NCBI RefSeq assembly: GCF_037392515.1
Contig: NC_090280.1
Location: 62,385,504 to 62,449,503, forward strand
Source: Haliotis asinina
Lineage: Eukaryota; Mollusca; Gastropoda; Lepetellida; Haliotidae
Length of the DNA: 64,000 bases
Reading direction: 5' to 3'
A model generated the notes under the pieces. The model had not been told where the DNA came from, made no database searches, and saw nothing but the letters and a program-made list of their open reading frames with translations. Below, in pieces: positions 12,121 through 23,869 of the stretch. How positions within the stretch are numbered: the stretch's first letter is position 1; each line of letters opens with the position of its first letter. The position numbers were made by a program, and so were the translations under genes.

Positions 12121-13225
12121 AGCAACTAATTACATGCAAACAACAAGTCATGACAAGTCTTTCACAAGTAAAGGTTATCCGGTGGAATGAAAGATGTGCT
12201 TGGATTTCATACATATATGAGAAGGAAAAACATGTACATATGATGGCTTAGCTAGTGCCACTGTTTTAGATGTCGACGACTTGAGATGTCGTCTGCTAGG
12301 GGTCACCGACTGTGGATGTCGTCAGGCGTCAGGCGTCAGTGTGACCTGCTATGACATTGACTTTTAAAGTCGTCAGTTGTCACTGTCACAAGTTGTGGGT
12401 GTCGTCTGTGGACGGTTTACAACCTACTGTGGAATTACGTATACTCTAGACTCTTGAAAGAAGGGCGTCGCCTACACCACTCTGCGTTTTTATTACGAGT
12501 GTCACTCGCTGTAACTCAGTGTTCATGGTCACACAAACATGCAAGTTGTAGAAACAGTTATAGTTTCATTCAGATAAGACTGTCGTGCTCTGCGTGGATA
12601 GTGAGTGGCAGAGAGGAACGGTAACGTAGGCATGCAGCGTGAGACAGACAGCAGACCTCAAAGGTATGACAAACGTGTCAATCACACCTGTTTAATAAAT
12701 ACTTCACTCTCTCCTCGTCTTTGGTTATCCAGTGTGTAAACAAATAAAAACGACCAAAGAATACTATGTTCCTAAAACATTTACTTCCAACTATACCATG
12801 AGCATATATTCATGGATCATTGTCATATAGTGATGCAAAGTGTATTTAAGTTTGGGCGAAACCTCGCCCAACTGTGGCACCTGCAATAAACACAAAGGCA
12901 AGTCAGTAGTTTACCTGAACTGAAGACTGAAATATTTTGTAAATTAGAAACTTGCATTGGAAATATTTTTGTCACATTTCCTCACCATGCCTACCATAAA
13001 ACCTTTTTGAAAGTCTACCGAATCATTATATATCGTAGTCTTTATTTAACCTATGTCGCATGTCGGTCTTTGAAATCTTGGTAGAAAGAGCATGGCTGAT
13101 TGTCCCTCAAAACGGTGTGATATATATAAACACCTGTCTGCATTCCCAGGGAAATTGCTCTACCAAAAAAAATGTTCGATTTTTTATTTCTTTTTGAAGA
13201 CTTCTACATTAACTGTTGTTTCTAT

Positions 13226-13821
13226 TTGACAGGTATCTGACAAAGTTGACAGGTATTTTGACAAAAAGACATGTATTTGACAAACAGACATGTATTTGAC
13301 AAACAGACATGTATTTTGACAAACAGACATGTATCTGACAAAGAAACAGACATGTATTTGGCAAACAGACATGTGTTTGACAAAGCTGATATGCATTTTG
13401 ACAAACAGACATGTGTTTGACAAACAGACATGTATTTTGACAAACAGATATGTATTTGGACAAACAGACATGTATTTGACAAAGCTGATATGTATTTGAC
13501 AAAGAAACGGACATATATTTGACGAAGCTTATATGTATTTTGATAAAGCTGATATGTATTTTGACAAACAGACATGTATTTGGCAAACAGACATGTATTT
13601 GACAAAGCTGACATGTAATTTGACAAACCGACATGTATTTGACAAAGCTGACATGTATTTTGACAAACAGACATGTATTTGACAAAGCTGACATGTATTT
13701 TGACAAAGCTGATATGTATTTTGAGAAACAGACACGTAATTTGACAAACAGACATGTATTTGACAAAGCTGACATGTATTTAACAAAGCTGATATGTATT
13801 TTGACTAAGCTGACAGCTACA
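13226..13821. repeat. Minisatellite of about 30 units in two sub-types
   Basis: Units of 18-21 bp have the form TTGAC-AAA-[CAGAC or GCTGAY]-ATGTAT. One sub-type carries 'AAACAGACATGTA' and the other 'AAAGCTGATATGTA'. They are interspersed, with the GCTGA type rare at the left and common at the right. Because lengths vary, several minus-strand frames stay open (MSVCQ/CLFVK-like repeats). I treat these as by-products, not genes. Confidence 0.93.
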
Positions 13822-15178
13822 TGTTGTACCAAGAAAAGAAATACCTCAGTAAGTAATAAAATATACTAAAACAAAGTCTGTATATCTATATAATCTTGAA
13901 AGAATGAAACATCACAGTCTGTTTATCCTTGCATTCAACTTTTCACTTACTTAAATGAAAGTCATGTGCTTTCCAGATTTGCTTTCACTTTCCGGATTTA
14001 AAAGTGTATTTCTTTTAATAATCAAAGGTCAAATAAGGTTACAATTAATTACAAAACATCATCTAAACTTTAATTTACATTCCTGAAACGAAGCTTGGTA
14101 GTGACAATGGATGCAGGTCCACTATGGTATTTGAATGACGACATGGAACATTGGCATGTCTGCCAAGGTGGACAGACGCCCAGTCACGATCGACGGAGCG
14201 GAGACCAGCCTGGATTCGTAATGAGATTGTTAGTGTGAAACATTACACCCTACCCACCCCATTTTTGTCCTGAAAGAATTTTGTTAAATGGTCATTGAAA
14301 CTCGGGTGGAAATGAGTGTGCACACCGCTTTTCCGAATGGTGTGCAGCCCCGACGATCTAAAAAACAGCTGTCTCCACCCCATTAAATTATCAATCTACC
14401 ATTGATACAAACGCAGTGCATATGCTCTGGAGATGGATCGATTGTACAGACGAAAAACTGCGATATGGGAGGTGCGTTGTGTACGCGATGTTCATGATCT
14501 CCTGACATTTGGGACCGTAGAACAGCAAAGGGATTAAGTGGTGGGTGGGTCTTATTATTGCAAAAGGGGTAGCGGGTTTCCCGATGTTGGGGGACTTAGT
14601 GAAATGTATAGCATCGTAGTGGTAAGCTTATCACGGTTTATCACCATCGCCCAAAACAGTACAACCCGAACCTAGGGTTGAATTCTATTTTCATATATTT
14701 TTTCATAACATATAAGAAATGCAGACACAACATCACTTTTGCACATAGTAACACTTTTGTAGCACATTTTGTTTACATTATCAAACCATGCATCATGCAG
14801 CTGCATTAACGACTTATAATACATGAGCTTCATCGTCAAGAAACTCGATTGCTGTTTTGCGGTTTTCTCTCAGGTGTCATCTTCCAAGTTTCCATCTTTC
14901 TGGCACGTACAGCACCACCATGTTAGTTCACCTCAGGACCGGACTCGCGTGACTGACATCCCTAAAACCGGAATTGGAATTAGTATATTTTACTGATGCT
15001 TCACTGACTTCATTCCGTCTTCAATATACACAGGACCTTCGACAAAACCTTTTAAAATTGTGATACGGAACTAACCTAGTTTGGCTTTTTTGGCGGATAA
15101 ACAATTTACTGTAGAATTATGTGTGCTTTGCATGATCATTCAGCATTAAAATATCCTGTGTAAAATAATTTTGATTTA

Positions 15179-15181
<3 letters not shown>

Positions 15182-15263
<82 letters not shown>
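15182..15263. repeat. (TC)n(TA)n microsatellite
   Basis: About 22 TC repeats are followed by about 18 TA repeats. A looser 'ACCTATATACCTATACACCT' repeat lies at 15381-15440. Confidence 0.97.
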
Positions 15264-15266
<3 letters not shown>

Positions 15267-15656
15267 TTCATATTCACTTCTGGTGCTGTCATTCAGAGAG
15301 TATTCTTATGGATATAACTTCATATACATGTATATGGAAACTGGTCTCGGGTACTTATTACTATAGGTTTATCAAGTGCAATGCAACTATATACCTATAT
15401 ACCTACACACCTATACCTATATACCTATACACCTATACAGACCAGCGTTTTAAATGCAGTTAAAACACATTTGCCTGTGAGTTTGCATACCGTTGCTGGT
15501 GTCTGTGATATCAGCTGACACGTGTTGATGTTGCCACCGTTTACTTTGTCCAGAACTGGTTTAGCAACATTCCAGTGATATCATGGGGAGGAGAGACAAC
15601 ATGACCTTCTTACGTGCGACCGTATGCTTCTACCACAGACCTAACCGACCACCCTT

Positions 15657-15993
15657 AGGCTGCATCAAAAATAATAAATGTCTCTCGGGCACATTTTGTT
15701 TATAGGTGACGAGGGCGGTAGGACCTTATTTTTTATTTTTAATAGGAAAACGTGACGAGGGAGGAACACATTTTTATTTTTTTCACTCAGAAATACATCC
15801 TGGGAAGTTTAGCTCGTGTTAATGAGTTGTAGATTCAGTCACACGCGTTCTTGCAGACACTCGTTCTTATTGTGGACAAATGGATGATCGGGACGTGGCC
15901 AAGTCAAAATTTATCTTTTTCAAATGACAATAAATAATTGTTACGCACACAAATAAAAGTGGCGCGCCTATCGATGCCCGAGAAAGATTTCAC
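15657..15993 (+). mobile_element. MITE-like repeat, copy 1 (about 340 bp)
   Basis: This block matches, in reverse complement, the block at 37002-37323. Shared parts include 'GTCGTCACC'-type ends, 'GACGAGGGCGGTAGGACC', 'ACACTCGTTCTTATTGTGGA' and 'CAAATGGATGATCGGGA'. The two ends ('AATGTCTCTCGGGCAC' and 'GATGCCCGAGAAAGAT') are imperfect inverted repeats of one another. It has no coding capacity. This fits a non-autonomous DNA transposon. Confidence 0.65.
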
Positions 15994-16269
15994 TTTTTTA
16001 TTTAACCACTGATGCAACATTTTTATAAATAATAACAGTTACTTTTCTTTACAGTTTTTATTTAAATCGTGAATATACATATGGTTAGAAATGTATCTTA
16101 GTAACATTAAACTATATTCTTATATATGTGAACGACTGAAAAGGCACAGTTCCATGAAATGTAAATGTACATATAGTTTGTAAATATGGCTTTACAATCT
16201 ACTTCTAACATTTTAGGAAGCGTGTTATACAATATAACGGAACAAGGTGTTCATAATGAGAAACAACTT

Positions 16270-16475
16270 AACTGGGTTGTTTGTTGTTTAACGTACAGCA
16301 TGGACCTGATATACCAGTGATCAACAACAAGAACATCAATCTTCGCAGTTGGGATAGCATCACGTGTTTATCAAGTCAACGAGTCTGAAAACCCGATCCT
16401 GTTAATCGCCTTACATGAGAAACGTGGGTTCCTGAAGACCAGTTCCCAACACGGATCTTCACAGGTGGAATTAAC
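16270..16475 (+). mobile_element. SINE, long type
   Basis: 'CCAGTGATCAACAACAAGAA', 'CTTCGCAGTTGGGATAGCAT', 'CCCGATCCTGTTAATCGCCT' and 'TTCCTGAAGACCAGTTCCCA' mark a diverged long-type copy. Confidence 0.75.
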
Positions 16476-17130
16476 TTGAAGGAAACATGTACATAAATTA
16501 CACTGTACGTTAAAACACGCATAAATGTATTCACATCAATGATATATAAATTCTGTTAGTATGTATCAACAATTCAGAAATACCAATTTCCACTGAGCAA
16601 TAGTGTTGTGTCTATAATGCAGATGTTATATTTTGAGTTTACCGTACATTTCATCAAGTGATGTATTTTAACGGCTGCTCATGATAGCAAAGTAGCATAT
16701 TCTCTCATGTGCTGTCTTGGTGTTTCTTCTCCTTTTTCAAAGTATCACATCCCATTTGTCCCGACTAAATTCTGACCCGATTTCTCGAACACCTGTTTTC
16801 CCCAACTCATTTCAATGACGCCCCCACATAACTTTCACCTCTATTTTTCTTTTACGCTCAAAGAAATCAGTTTAGTAGCTGATCAAGATTGATCACGTTT
16901 TAGCGTTGACATTCAATATTTGAAAGCGGACGTTCTGTCGATTACTATGACTTGCAATTTTATTATTTTAGTATTTGATTTGAGAGAAAACGCAATAGGC
17001 AACCGAAGGATAAAGGGGTTGAAAGGGTTTAATATGATTTTAAAAATATATAAAATGGTTAATAGTTATAATGCGTTCACTTGGTGTAATGAACATGATT
17101 TGTGGGTTCTACATTATGCTCCCGCGATTT

Positions 17131-17300
17131 ATGTCTTGAGTGAGCTTAGTTGTACGTCGCTTTTAGCGATATTCTAACAATATTACCGAGGAAATAACAT
17201 CAGAAATGGGCTTCACACATTGTATCCATGTGGGGACTCGAACTCGGATCTTAGGAGTGGCGAGCGAACGCTTTAACCACTTTAACCCAGCCGCCTCAAT
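17131..17300 (-). mobile_element. SINE, short tRNA type
   Basis: The copy is near full length in reverse orientation, running from the 'GAGTGAG..ACGTCGCTTTTAGC' tail to a tRNA-like head ('GTTAAAGCGTTCGCTCGCCA' in reverse complement). The B box reads 'GAGTTCGAGTCCCC' in reverse complement. Confidence 0.82.
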
Positions 17301-17535
17301 TCATAACTTGAAACAGTTACAGAAATAAATATTCACTCTCTGGAAAAGTCTCTAAATAAAAGTCATCTGAAAAAAGTACGATCAATGTACAACCAGTAAT
17401 CGATGATAGGTTTTGACGGAAAGGAATTATTTGAAACTTAAATCACACGTTTGAAGTGAAGTTTTGCGAGCATGATGACGTTGAGTTGTGTGGCTTACTC
17501 GCAAGATGGCAGTGTTGTGGGGCGACTTCGAGCTG

Positions 17536-18167
17536 TCACTCCAGAGACGCGAGTAACTTGTACATGTCTTTTGTGACGTCCACTCTAGTTCCCGATATCA
17601 TAGCTACCGCCATGTTGGTCCATGATGGCCACGACAGCATCGTCATCACCCACAACGGCCTGTCCATGTCAACGTCGGTCACAGTGCTGATCACTTTCTC
17701 ATCCTCAGCGTTGATCACATGGATTTCGTTCTTGGCAGTGTTCAGCAGAAAACACAGATGAAGACCACGTGACACACCAACCTCGTTCTTGGCAATGGGC
17801 GTGTCTTCAAGGAGCTTGTTGTCGTAGACGACCCTAAGACAAAGCTGGTCAGTGGAGGAGGCTATGTTGACGCTGAGACCGTTTGGCTGGTTCCATGAAG
17901 ACTCGATGGGAGTGTCACTGAGTGATGCCTCGAACAACATCTTATTCTTCTGCAGTAGCATCTTCACCGTGTAGCTCAGCCTCAGCTGGAACATGATGCG
18001 TTCGTCATTCCTCATCAACAGGGGTCTGGATGCAAGGACGTGTCTCTCTGCTTGAACGCGACACCCGGTGTTCATTAGCGGACGCTCCGGTCGAGCGTTT
18101 GTGATTACTGTCCCTGAGGTTGTGATCATCTTGCTGGCAGTGCTGGTATCCCATTCTAGGTAAGGGC
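17536..18167 (-). CDS. Gene B last exon: novel C-terminal domain
   Basis: The acceptor is 'TTTTCAG' before 18167 and the stop is at 17538-17536. Its 632 nt is identical in length to gene A's last exon. It starts CPYLEWDTSTASKMITTSG and ends KDMYKLLASLE. The coding frame continues open upstream into a SINE in the intron, so an open frame alone would overstate this exon; the splice acceptor and the paralogue set its true start. Confidence 0.87.
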
Positions 18168-21100
18168 CTGAAAATAAGACGTCCAAATATTTGAGTGAGT
18201 GAGTGAGTTTATTTTTACGCCGCTTTTTTTTAGCAATATTCCAGCAATATCCAGCGGGGGACACCAGAAAATGGGCTTCACACATTGTACCCATGCGGGG
18301 AATCGAACCCGGGTCTTCGGCGTGACGGACGAACACTTTAACCGCTAGGCTACCTTGCAGCCCCTCCAAATATTTGCTGCATTCTCCGTGAGTTCAGCGT
18401 TCAAATTGATGCATTTAAGTTAAATTTATATTAAGGGCATGTAAATTTATCATTTGCGCACTGATCCCTAACGTGGTCAATTAGCTACAGTGTGCTGTGC
18501 GGAGATACCAGTGGTAATGGGTTCGAATCCGGGTTCATTCTGATTACGTTACTTGGTTTGTGAATACCAAATATCTATTTGTGAACTATACCAAATTAAT
18601 AATCACAAAAGACCTGTATTAATGTGGTCTTTCCTCCTACATCAAACTGTGTTAAATACCGTAATTATAGCTGTTAACGCTGTAATACCGCAAATGAAGC
18701 CGTTAATGCTGAAATATTGTAAATATGGCTGTTAATGCTGAAATATCGTAAATACAGCTGTCAAATATTGTAAATCCCACTCACTCACCCACTCTCAATA
18801 ATGAAATTGATTATGTTCAAATGTTCTTATGTGTTTGAAAGGATCAATGTACATGTGACATGTGAACTAAAATATGCACTATGATTTAATGCAACAGAAC
18901 AAAACCTTAAATTGTATATTTATAAATTTGATTTATTAACACTCACAGTTGATTGTCAGAGGACACCGCTCAGTTTCCAAGACAACAATCTTGTCTCCAA
19001 GGCAACCTGGTTGAAATGGAAAAAAAGGCACATACAGAGAAGGAATATGTATGTTATAAGATTTTGACATACCTCAGCACGAGATAACCAGACCAAGTGC
19101 GACATTGCTATTAATATCAAACAATAGTTTGTCTTCTCTAGATTTCTCAAAACCCGCTGTCTTAATTCTAAGCTATTGTTAGTTGTAGGGGACCTGATGG
19201 TCAAGTACGACTAAGTTCATGAAAATATTTATAAAAAGAATGTCTATATTGATGCTCATCATATCAAACACAGGAATTGGTAGTCCAGACACCATTATTT
19301 GCAGGACATCATCATATGACAGGGATTCTGTTGATACATTAAATTATATTTATATTATAGCAAACAAAACAAAGTGTTAACACATCTCACTCTATGTGTA
19401 AGACTTACATGTCTGTTCATTCCTAACAGTGGCATGGGAGACAACTCCGGTAATCCCATCGTTCGCTGTAGAAAAAATATGGAATAATAATGCTGACATT
19501 ACGTCAAGGTGATCATCAACAATGAATCAAAATGCATACTGTCATCTTTCCGAACATACACTTGATGCAATGTCTTTAGAACGCTCCTTACTATTGGGCA
19601 GATAAGACAGTCATTTTTTCACTTTTCATTTTACAAGGATGTACTACTGATGCAGCTAAGTCCGGCATACACTGAATACTTTACACATTGTACTAAAGCG
19701 GTAACTGCTCCCCCGTCTCCTTCAAAACAATCGTCACACCCAAACCCACTTCAATTACAGATATTATTCGCCCAGTCAAATACAACCACTTAAGCAAATG
19801 CTTCTCCTCTTCCTTCTTTTCTGCTCTTCCTCCATGACTTCTCCATTCTAAAACTGCCTATAAAATAAGTGATTGACGCTGCCAATACCATTTGAATGTT
19901 TTCAAAATCAACAGAGTTGCAACATTAATGAACAGGAGACATGTTTCGAACCAGATATCATCTGGATTAAATGTAATCCTTGTGGGGGGTTTAACCAAAA
20001 CGCACACGGATCGCCATAATCCTTGCCATCAACATCAACAGCCTATTAACAACTGGACAGGTAAAAGTCTTGTGATAATTCATTATTTTCACTTTTCAGT
20101 TTCAGGGCTGCAACGTCAATAAACAGGAGATCATTGTCCATTCACATCAATAATACCCCTGGTTTAAATCAAATCCCTGTGGGGGTTTAACCAAAGACAC
20201 TATTCCAGGACCTCCATCATCCCTCACACTATGGTGATACTTGCAATCATGAACTTCAAGACCTTAACGAAACTCACTTTCTTTGTTACAAGAAATATTG
20301 CTGACTCGACAGAAAATGTTATGCTCCTGAATCCTCACCATCATAACCATCAGCAGCCTCCACGTGGATGTTGTTGTACAGGACAGCATCAGGGATTACA
20401 TCGGGCTTGTCTGCTGGGATGAAGGTGACAGTCCGAACGAGACCTGTGGCCTTGATGAGGGATGATATGTGCTCAGCGTTTGAGGTGACGAAGCTGACGC
20501 CCTTCCTGTGAAACTCTACGTCCTCTGGATACTCGGCCAGAAGGTCCCAGATATCAGATGAGGAAAGGCTCTGTATTAAAATATATTTATTGTTTCTTGA
20601 ACATAAACGATCGCACATGTTTTGATGATAACTGTCGTGGCCAACCTGTTTGGATACTAAGATAAGCCCCGGGTGAGAAGGATCATCATACATCATCTCA
20701 TCCACTTATCAATTCGTTTACGGCTTAATGAAAATATATTCCTGTTTATGAAAGTTTACTTTGTAACATAAGGGGAATTGTAACTTTGTATCTCTTTGCT
20801 GCGTGGTGAAATACACAAGACTTAACGACCCCTCACTTGACATCAGACACTACCATGTTTGGACCAGTCTGTGTAGGAAGTCCTTTCAGCGGTAATACTA
20901 ATTTAATACAAATTTAATTAATCTAGCAAGCGTTTCTCTTTTAACAGGCAAAATAATGAACTATATTCTCATTGAGTAGACCCAGCCTCTAACCTTCCGA
21001 CTTCTAGAGTTCTTGGTGATTTTCTTGATTCTTTCCTGCAGATCATTCCTTGACGCGATGACACGAGCAAGAATGGTGTCCTCCTCATCTGCCCGTTCTT

Positions 21101-22566
21101 CGACTTGGGCGAGCAGTAAGGCTTTCCTCTGATCCATCTCATCCGCCAGGTTTTCAAAGTACCTGTTGATGTCCTCCGTGGCCCTCTTCCTTGACAGAGC
21201 AACGTTCTTCTGCAGTTCCTCAAGCTCCACCATCCGACTTCGGAGACTCTCGTCCTTCTCCTTCAACTGACTCAGGAGGTTCATGGACTGGAGGCTCATA
21301 GTCCGGGACAAGCTTCCAGGCCCGTTGATCCGATGTGCTCTGATGTCTTCAAACAGTATAACACTGTGGTCCTTGAGTAGTTTGTTCCTGGAGTGAGTCT
21401 TCAGGCAGGCCTGGCAGAGAAGAACGCTGCAGTGGCCACACTTAGCTATTGCTATGTTGTTCAGGGGGCAGTAGGTACATGGTAGGTGGTGACTTTTATT
21501 GACGTTAATCTGGGACAGCATTTTCAGGATGAGTTGTTCCACCGGCAGGGTTTGTACGCCTTTGTAGCCACTGTGTTGCCGATGACAGAGTGGGCATGTG
21601 AGGCGCCCGTTGGAGTAGAGTGGTGCGAGGCATGGTTCACACACGGCTTCAACACAGCATGGCATGCGCCGGGGTAGACGGTAGCTTTCGTCAAAAGGCT
21701 TGGAACAGACGGGACAGGAGGTTAGAACATCCTTCATATCCGATACGAGGGAAATCTCAGACATTGTGCCCTGGAACAATGAATTATGTATTTTTCAGAC
21801 ATAAAACACAAAAAGGTGAAATATGTTTTATGCAAATGATTTAAGTGGCATAAGGTACCAGGGGGACAAGGTGATCTCGCCGTTATCGCGAACACCTGTT
21901 GTGATCAATGACTTTCAGCGAACTATTGGTAAATATTTCTGCACCTAAAATTGTTATGTCCTTTAAGCCATACCCCGTGAAGATCCGGATTAGGGTTGAT
22001 CTTCAGTTGCTATAGGCGACTAACGGGAAGTCGTGATCAGACTCGCTCACTTGGTTGACACATGTCATCGAATCCCAAAGGATTGTCGGATCAAGACATT
22101 TACACACTGCTGCCACACGACTGAAATACTGCTGAGTGCGTCGTAAAACTAAACTCACTCACTCAATTAAAACCACAATAAAATTTGTTTCGATTGGCTA
22201 TTCTTCGACTGAGTGACTGAGAGTGACTATCAACAGTAATGTGTGATAACTTAATTGCGTCTTCCCTGCGTTTATACAAAGTGACATAGATGCTAAAGGG
22301 GCCGTAGTTACAGCTCCGATGCTTTTTATTATGTTAATGCAATGTGACGAGACTCTCAAAATGATTTGTCAAGTAACGTAGACGCCCCAAACGATCTGTG
22401 ATTAAGGCTCAGACACCAGGTGTTCACGAAACGGTTTTAGTACAGGTGGGTAACTAACTTGGTGAAAGGTAAATGGATTTTTGGTGGTTATTACATGATT
22501 TTAGCCCACTGGAGCAGTTTGTTGTGACTCAGCATTATGTTGAGATCAGGAACTCACCAGTGACAT
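17536..22566 (-). CDS. Gene B: TRIM-like E3 ubiquitin ligase, tandem paralogue of gene A
   Basis: Five coding exons on the minus strand join in consistent phase: 21764-20994, 20570-20339, 19465-19409, 19006-18947 and 18167-17536. They total 1752 nt, or 583 codons plus stop. Every junction after the second exon is phase 1, a pattern typical of shuffled cassettes. The order is RING (residues 17-60), B-box (about 95-135), coiled coil (about 150-257), a conserved linker domain, two short cassettes and the same unknown C-terminal domain as gene A. An upstream exon at 22676-22558 may add MSL plus GT before the Met used here, in frame. Ubiquitin ligase activity follows from the family; the substrate is unknown. 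Confidence 0.85.
18186..18365 (-). mobile_element. SINE, short tRNA type, nearly full length
   Basis: The tail is '(GAGT)n..TTACGCCGCTTTTTTT'. The body is 'GGGGGACACCAGAAAATGGG' and 'CACACATTGTACCCATGCGG'. The tRNA-like head reads, in reverse complement, 'TAGCCTAGCGGTTAAAGTGT' then 'CCCGGGTTCGATTCCCCGCA', which are good A- and B-box matches. It lies in the last intron of gene B and is one of the best preserved copies in the window. Confidence 0.88.
18947..19006 (-). CDS. Gene B 60-nt cassette exon
   Basis: The acceptor is 'AACCAG' before 19006 and the donor is 'AACT|GTGAGT'. It encodes CLGDKIVVLETERCPLTIN, phase 1-1, and matches the gene A cassette at 2487-2428. Confidence 0.8.
19409..19465 (-). 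CDS. Gene B 57-nt cassette exon
   Basis: The acceptor is 'CTACAG' before 19465 and the donor is 'ACAT|GTAAGT'. It is phase 1-1 and encodes ANDGITGVVSHATVRNEQT with the borrowed bases. Confidence 0.75.
19895..20200. repeat. Imperfect direct duplication in an intron of gene B
   Basis: The block around 19912-20000 ('GTTGCAACATTAATGAACAG..GGGGGGTTTAACCAAAACG') recurs, diverged, around 20105-20200 ('GCTGCAACGTCAATAAACAG..GGGGGTTTAACCAAAGAC'). Confidence 0.6.
20339..20570 (-). CDS. Gene B exon 2: conserved linker domain
   Basis: The acceptor is 'AATACAG' before 20570 and the donor is 'GATG|GTGAGG' at 20339/20338. Its 232 nt go from phase 0 to phase 1. It is the counterpart of gene A's exon at 5593. 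The translation starts SLSSSDIWDLLAEYPEDVEF and contains GLVRTVTFIPADKPDVIPDA. Confidence 0.85.
20994..21770 (-). CDS. Gene B exon: RING + B-box + coiled coil
   Basis: The acceptor is 'TTCCAG' before 21770, the ATG is at 21764-21762 and the donor is 'GAAG|GTTAGA' at 20994/20993. There are 257 codons. RING ligands are C17, C20, the PCCVEAVCEPC block and CPLC. As in gene A, Glu (residue 39) occupies the usual His position. The B-box contains 'CGHCSVLLCQACLKTHS'. The rest is charged heptad sequence. Confidence 0.9.
21965..22175 (-). mobile_element. SINE, long type
   Basis: In reverse orientation: 'GTGAAGATCCGGATTAGG', 'TTGGTTGACACATGTCATCG' and the tail 'GTGCGTCGTAAAACTAAACT' with CACTCACTCA. 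It lies upstream of the large gene B exon. Confidence 0.78.
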
Positions 22567-22676
22567 CTTGAGTACCTTCGGGATACAATGTTCTGGGAAT
22601 TACGGATCCTCGTTGATGTCGTGTCTTAAGTCAAACATAGATACTGGACACCCAGTGTCGATTCTTCGCTCGGAAC
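22558..22676 (-). CDS. Gene B: possible first exon (5' UTR and start)
   Basis: It is bounded by 'TTTGCAG' before 22676 and a strong donor 'CTG|GTGAGT' at 22558/22557. It ends in ATG TCA CTG, which joins in frame to GGC ACA ATG TCT of the next exon and would add five residues at the N-terminus. If it is only UTR, translation starts at 21764. Confidence 0.45.
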
Positions 22677-22701
22677 CTGCAAATAAACAGCCAGTGCAGT
22701 T

Positions 22702-22850
22702 TTAGTGACTGAGTAATTATGGTTTACGCCACTTTTAGAAATATTCTAGCAATATCAAGGCGGGAGACACCGGAAATAGGCTTCACACATCGTACCCATG
22801 TAGGGAATCGAACCCGCGTGCCCAGCGAACGGTTTAACCCCTAGGGTACT
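22702..22850 (-). mobile_element. SINE, short tRNA type
   Basis: The tail is 'TTTACGCCACTTTTAGAAAT', the body 'GGGAGACACCGGAAATAGGC', and the head in reverse complement 'TAGGGGTTAAACCGTTCGCT'. It lies just upstream of the possible first exon of gene B. Confidence 0.8.
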
Positions 22851-23396
22851 AATGTTAATTAACTGTGTATAGTGAGTACCATAAAACAACAATTTGAGCA
22901 CTGGGGAGTTACAAAACTCCTAACAAAATGCATTTTCTATGTCACTGAAACGGTAACACCCAAGGTAGGCGATTTCATTCGCCTGCGGTAGAACACGCTA
23001 TCTCTTGGGCTGACATTGCCATAGCCACTGACACACTTACAATGCTTAAACAAACAAAACCGAAACATTCCAACAGATAAGCTACGTTGACAACACTGTG
23101 TGAAAGAAACTGTGACAGAATGAGTTCTAGTTTAACACGTTGTTGAAACGGACAGTCCCTGCGAGTCTGGACTGGCGACATGTTCCTGTGTGGGATATCG
23201 AACGACCATGTAACTAGGTCAGAGATATGTAAATGTTTGGCTGTGTGGGGGAGCAGGGTGGTGGTCAGTATGTCAGTGTCTAACTGGGATGTTATCGACA
23301 AAAATAAACTGCCTCACTAAAGTATTTACTAAATAAAGATGTCATGATCAGTTTGACATAACATGATTACATGATGCCATGTAGAAAGTGGTCAAA

Positions 23397-23554
23397 TGCA
23401 ACATATGTCATATTTGGGATTTCGCGGTGGCTGAGCGGGTTAGACGGCTGACTGTGTGTGCTGGCGATTAGGTGCCTGACTCTGAGGGTGCGGATGGGAC
23501 TCAATCCAAAAAAGTACTTGAATTTGTGAAATCCCAAATATGACATATGTTGCA
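23397..23554. mobile_element. tRNA-like core inside perfect 27-bp inverted repeats
   Basis: Arms 23397-23423 and 23528-23554 are exact reverse complements over 27 bp. The 104-bp interior holds a box-A-like 'GTGGCTGAGCGGGTTAGACG' and a degenerate box B ('GATGGGACTCAATCC') with a long middle, as in class II (Leu/Ser) tRNAs. It could be a small foldback transposon that captured a tRNA pseudogene, or a tRNA-SINE with duplicated, inverted flanks. The perfect arms suggest it is young. Confidence 0.65.
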
Positions 23555-23869
23555 AACAATAATAATTTAATTCACACATACAGTTTTGCACTGTAACTGA
23601 AAACATCTAAGATTTACCACAAACTCCCACCTCAACCTATGATGGCTCCCTAAGAGAAACAGGTCATTGACTAGTATAGTTCTCTTCATACGTGATCCTT
23701 AACAGAACCAAAACATAGCAAGTAAAAAGAAACTTGAACAATATTTTGCCCCAATGTTTCTGTTAAATATTAGTCATATTTCTTATTGCTACCCCAGATT
23801 GCTTATTTATGAAACATGACCAGCCATTTAGCCTCTCTCCATACCCGTTATGAATGGTTAGTGGAGTGG

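Larger units (their letters stand above)
8314..17535. other. Intergenic region between the two TRIM-like genes
   Basis: I find no convincing coding exon here. Open frames are short and lack splice or family support. It contains SINE pieces (8762, 9470, 11931, 16270, 17131), the CCGTG array, a foldback element at 10441, a minisatellite at 13226, simple repeats at 15182 and 15381, and a MITE at 15657. The upstream promoter and any 5' non-coding exon of gene A should lie in its left part but are not identifiable by eye. Confidence 0.6.

Noticed and set aside
13184-13832. Minus-strand open frames of 95-207 codons (MSVCQ/CLFVK repeats)
   Set aside because: They lie entirely within a minisatellite and are open in several frames at once; low-complexity artefact.
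18168-18369. Upstream extension of gene B's last exon
   Set aside because: The open frame continues through a SINE copy; the splice acceptor and the paralogue place the exon start at 18167.
23397-23554. Functional tRNA-Leu/Ser gene
   Set aside because: The box B is degenerate and no proper cloverleaf forms; kept only as a tRNA-like core.
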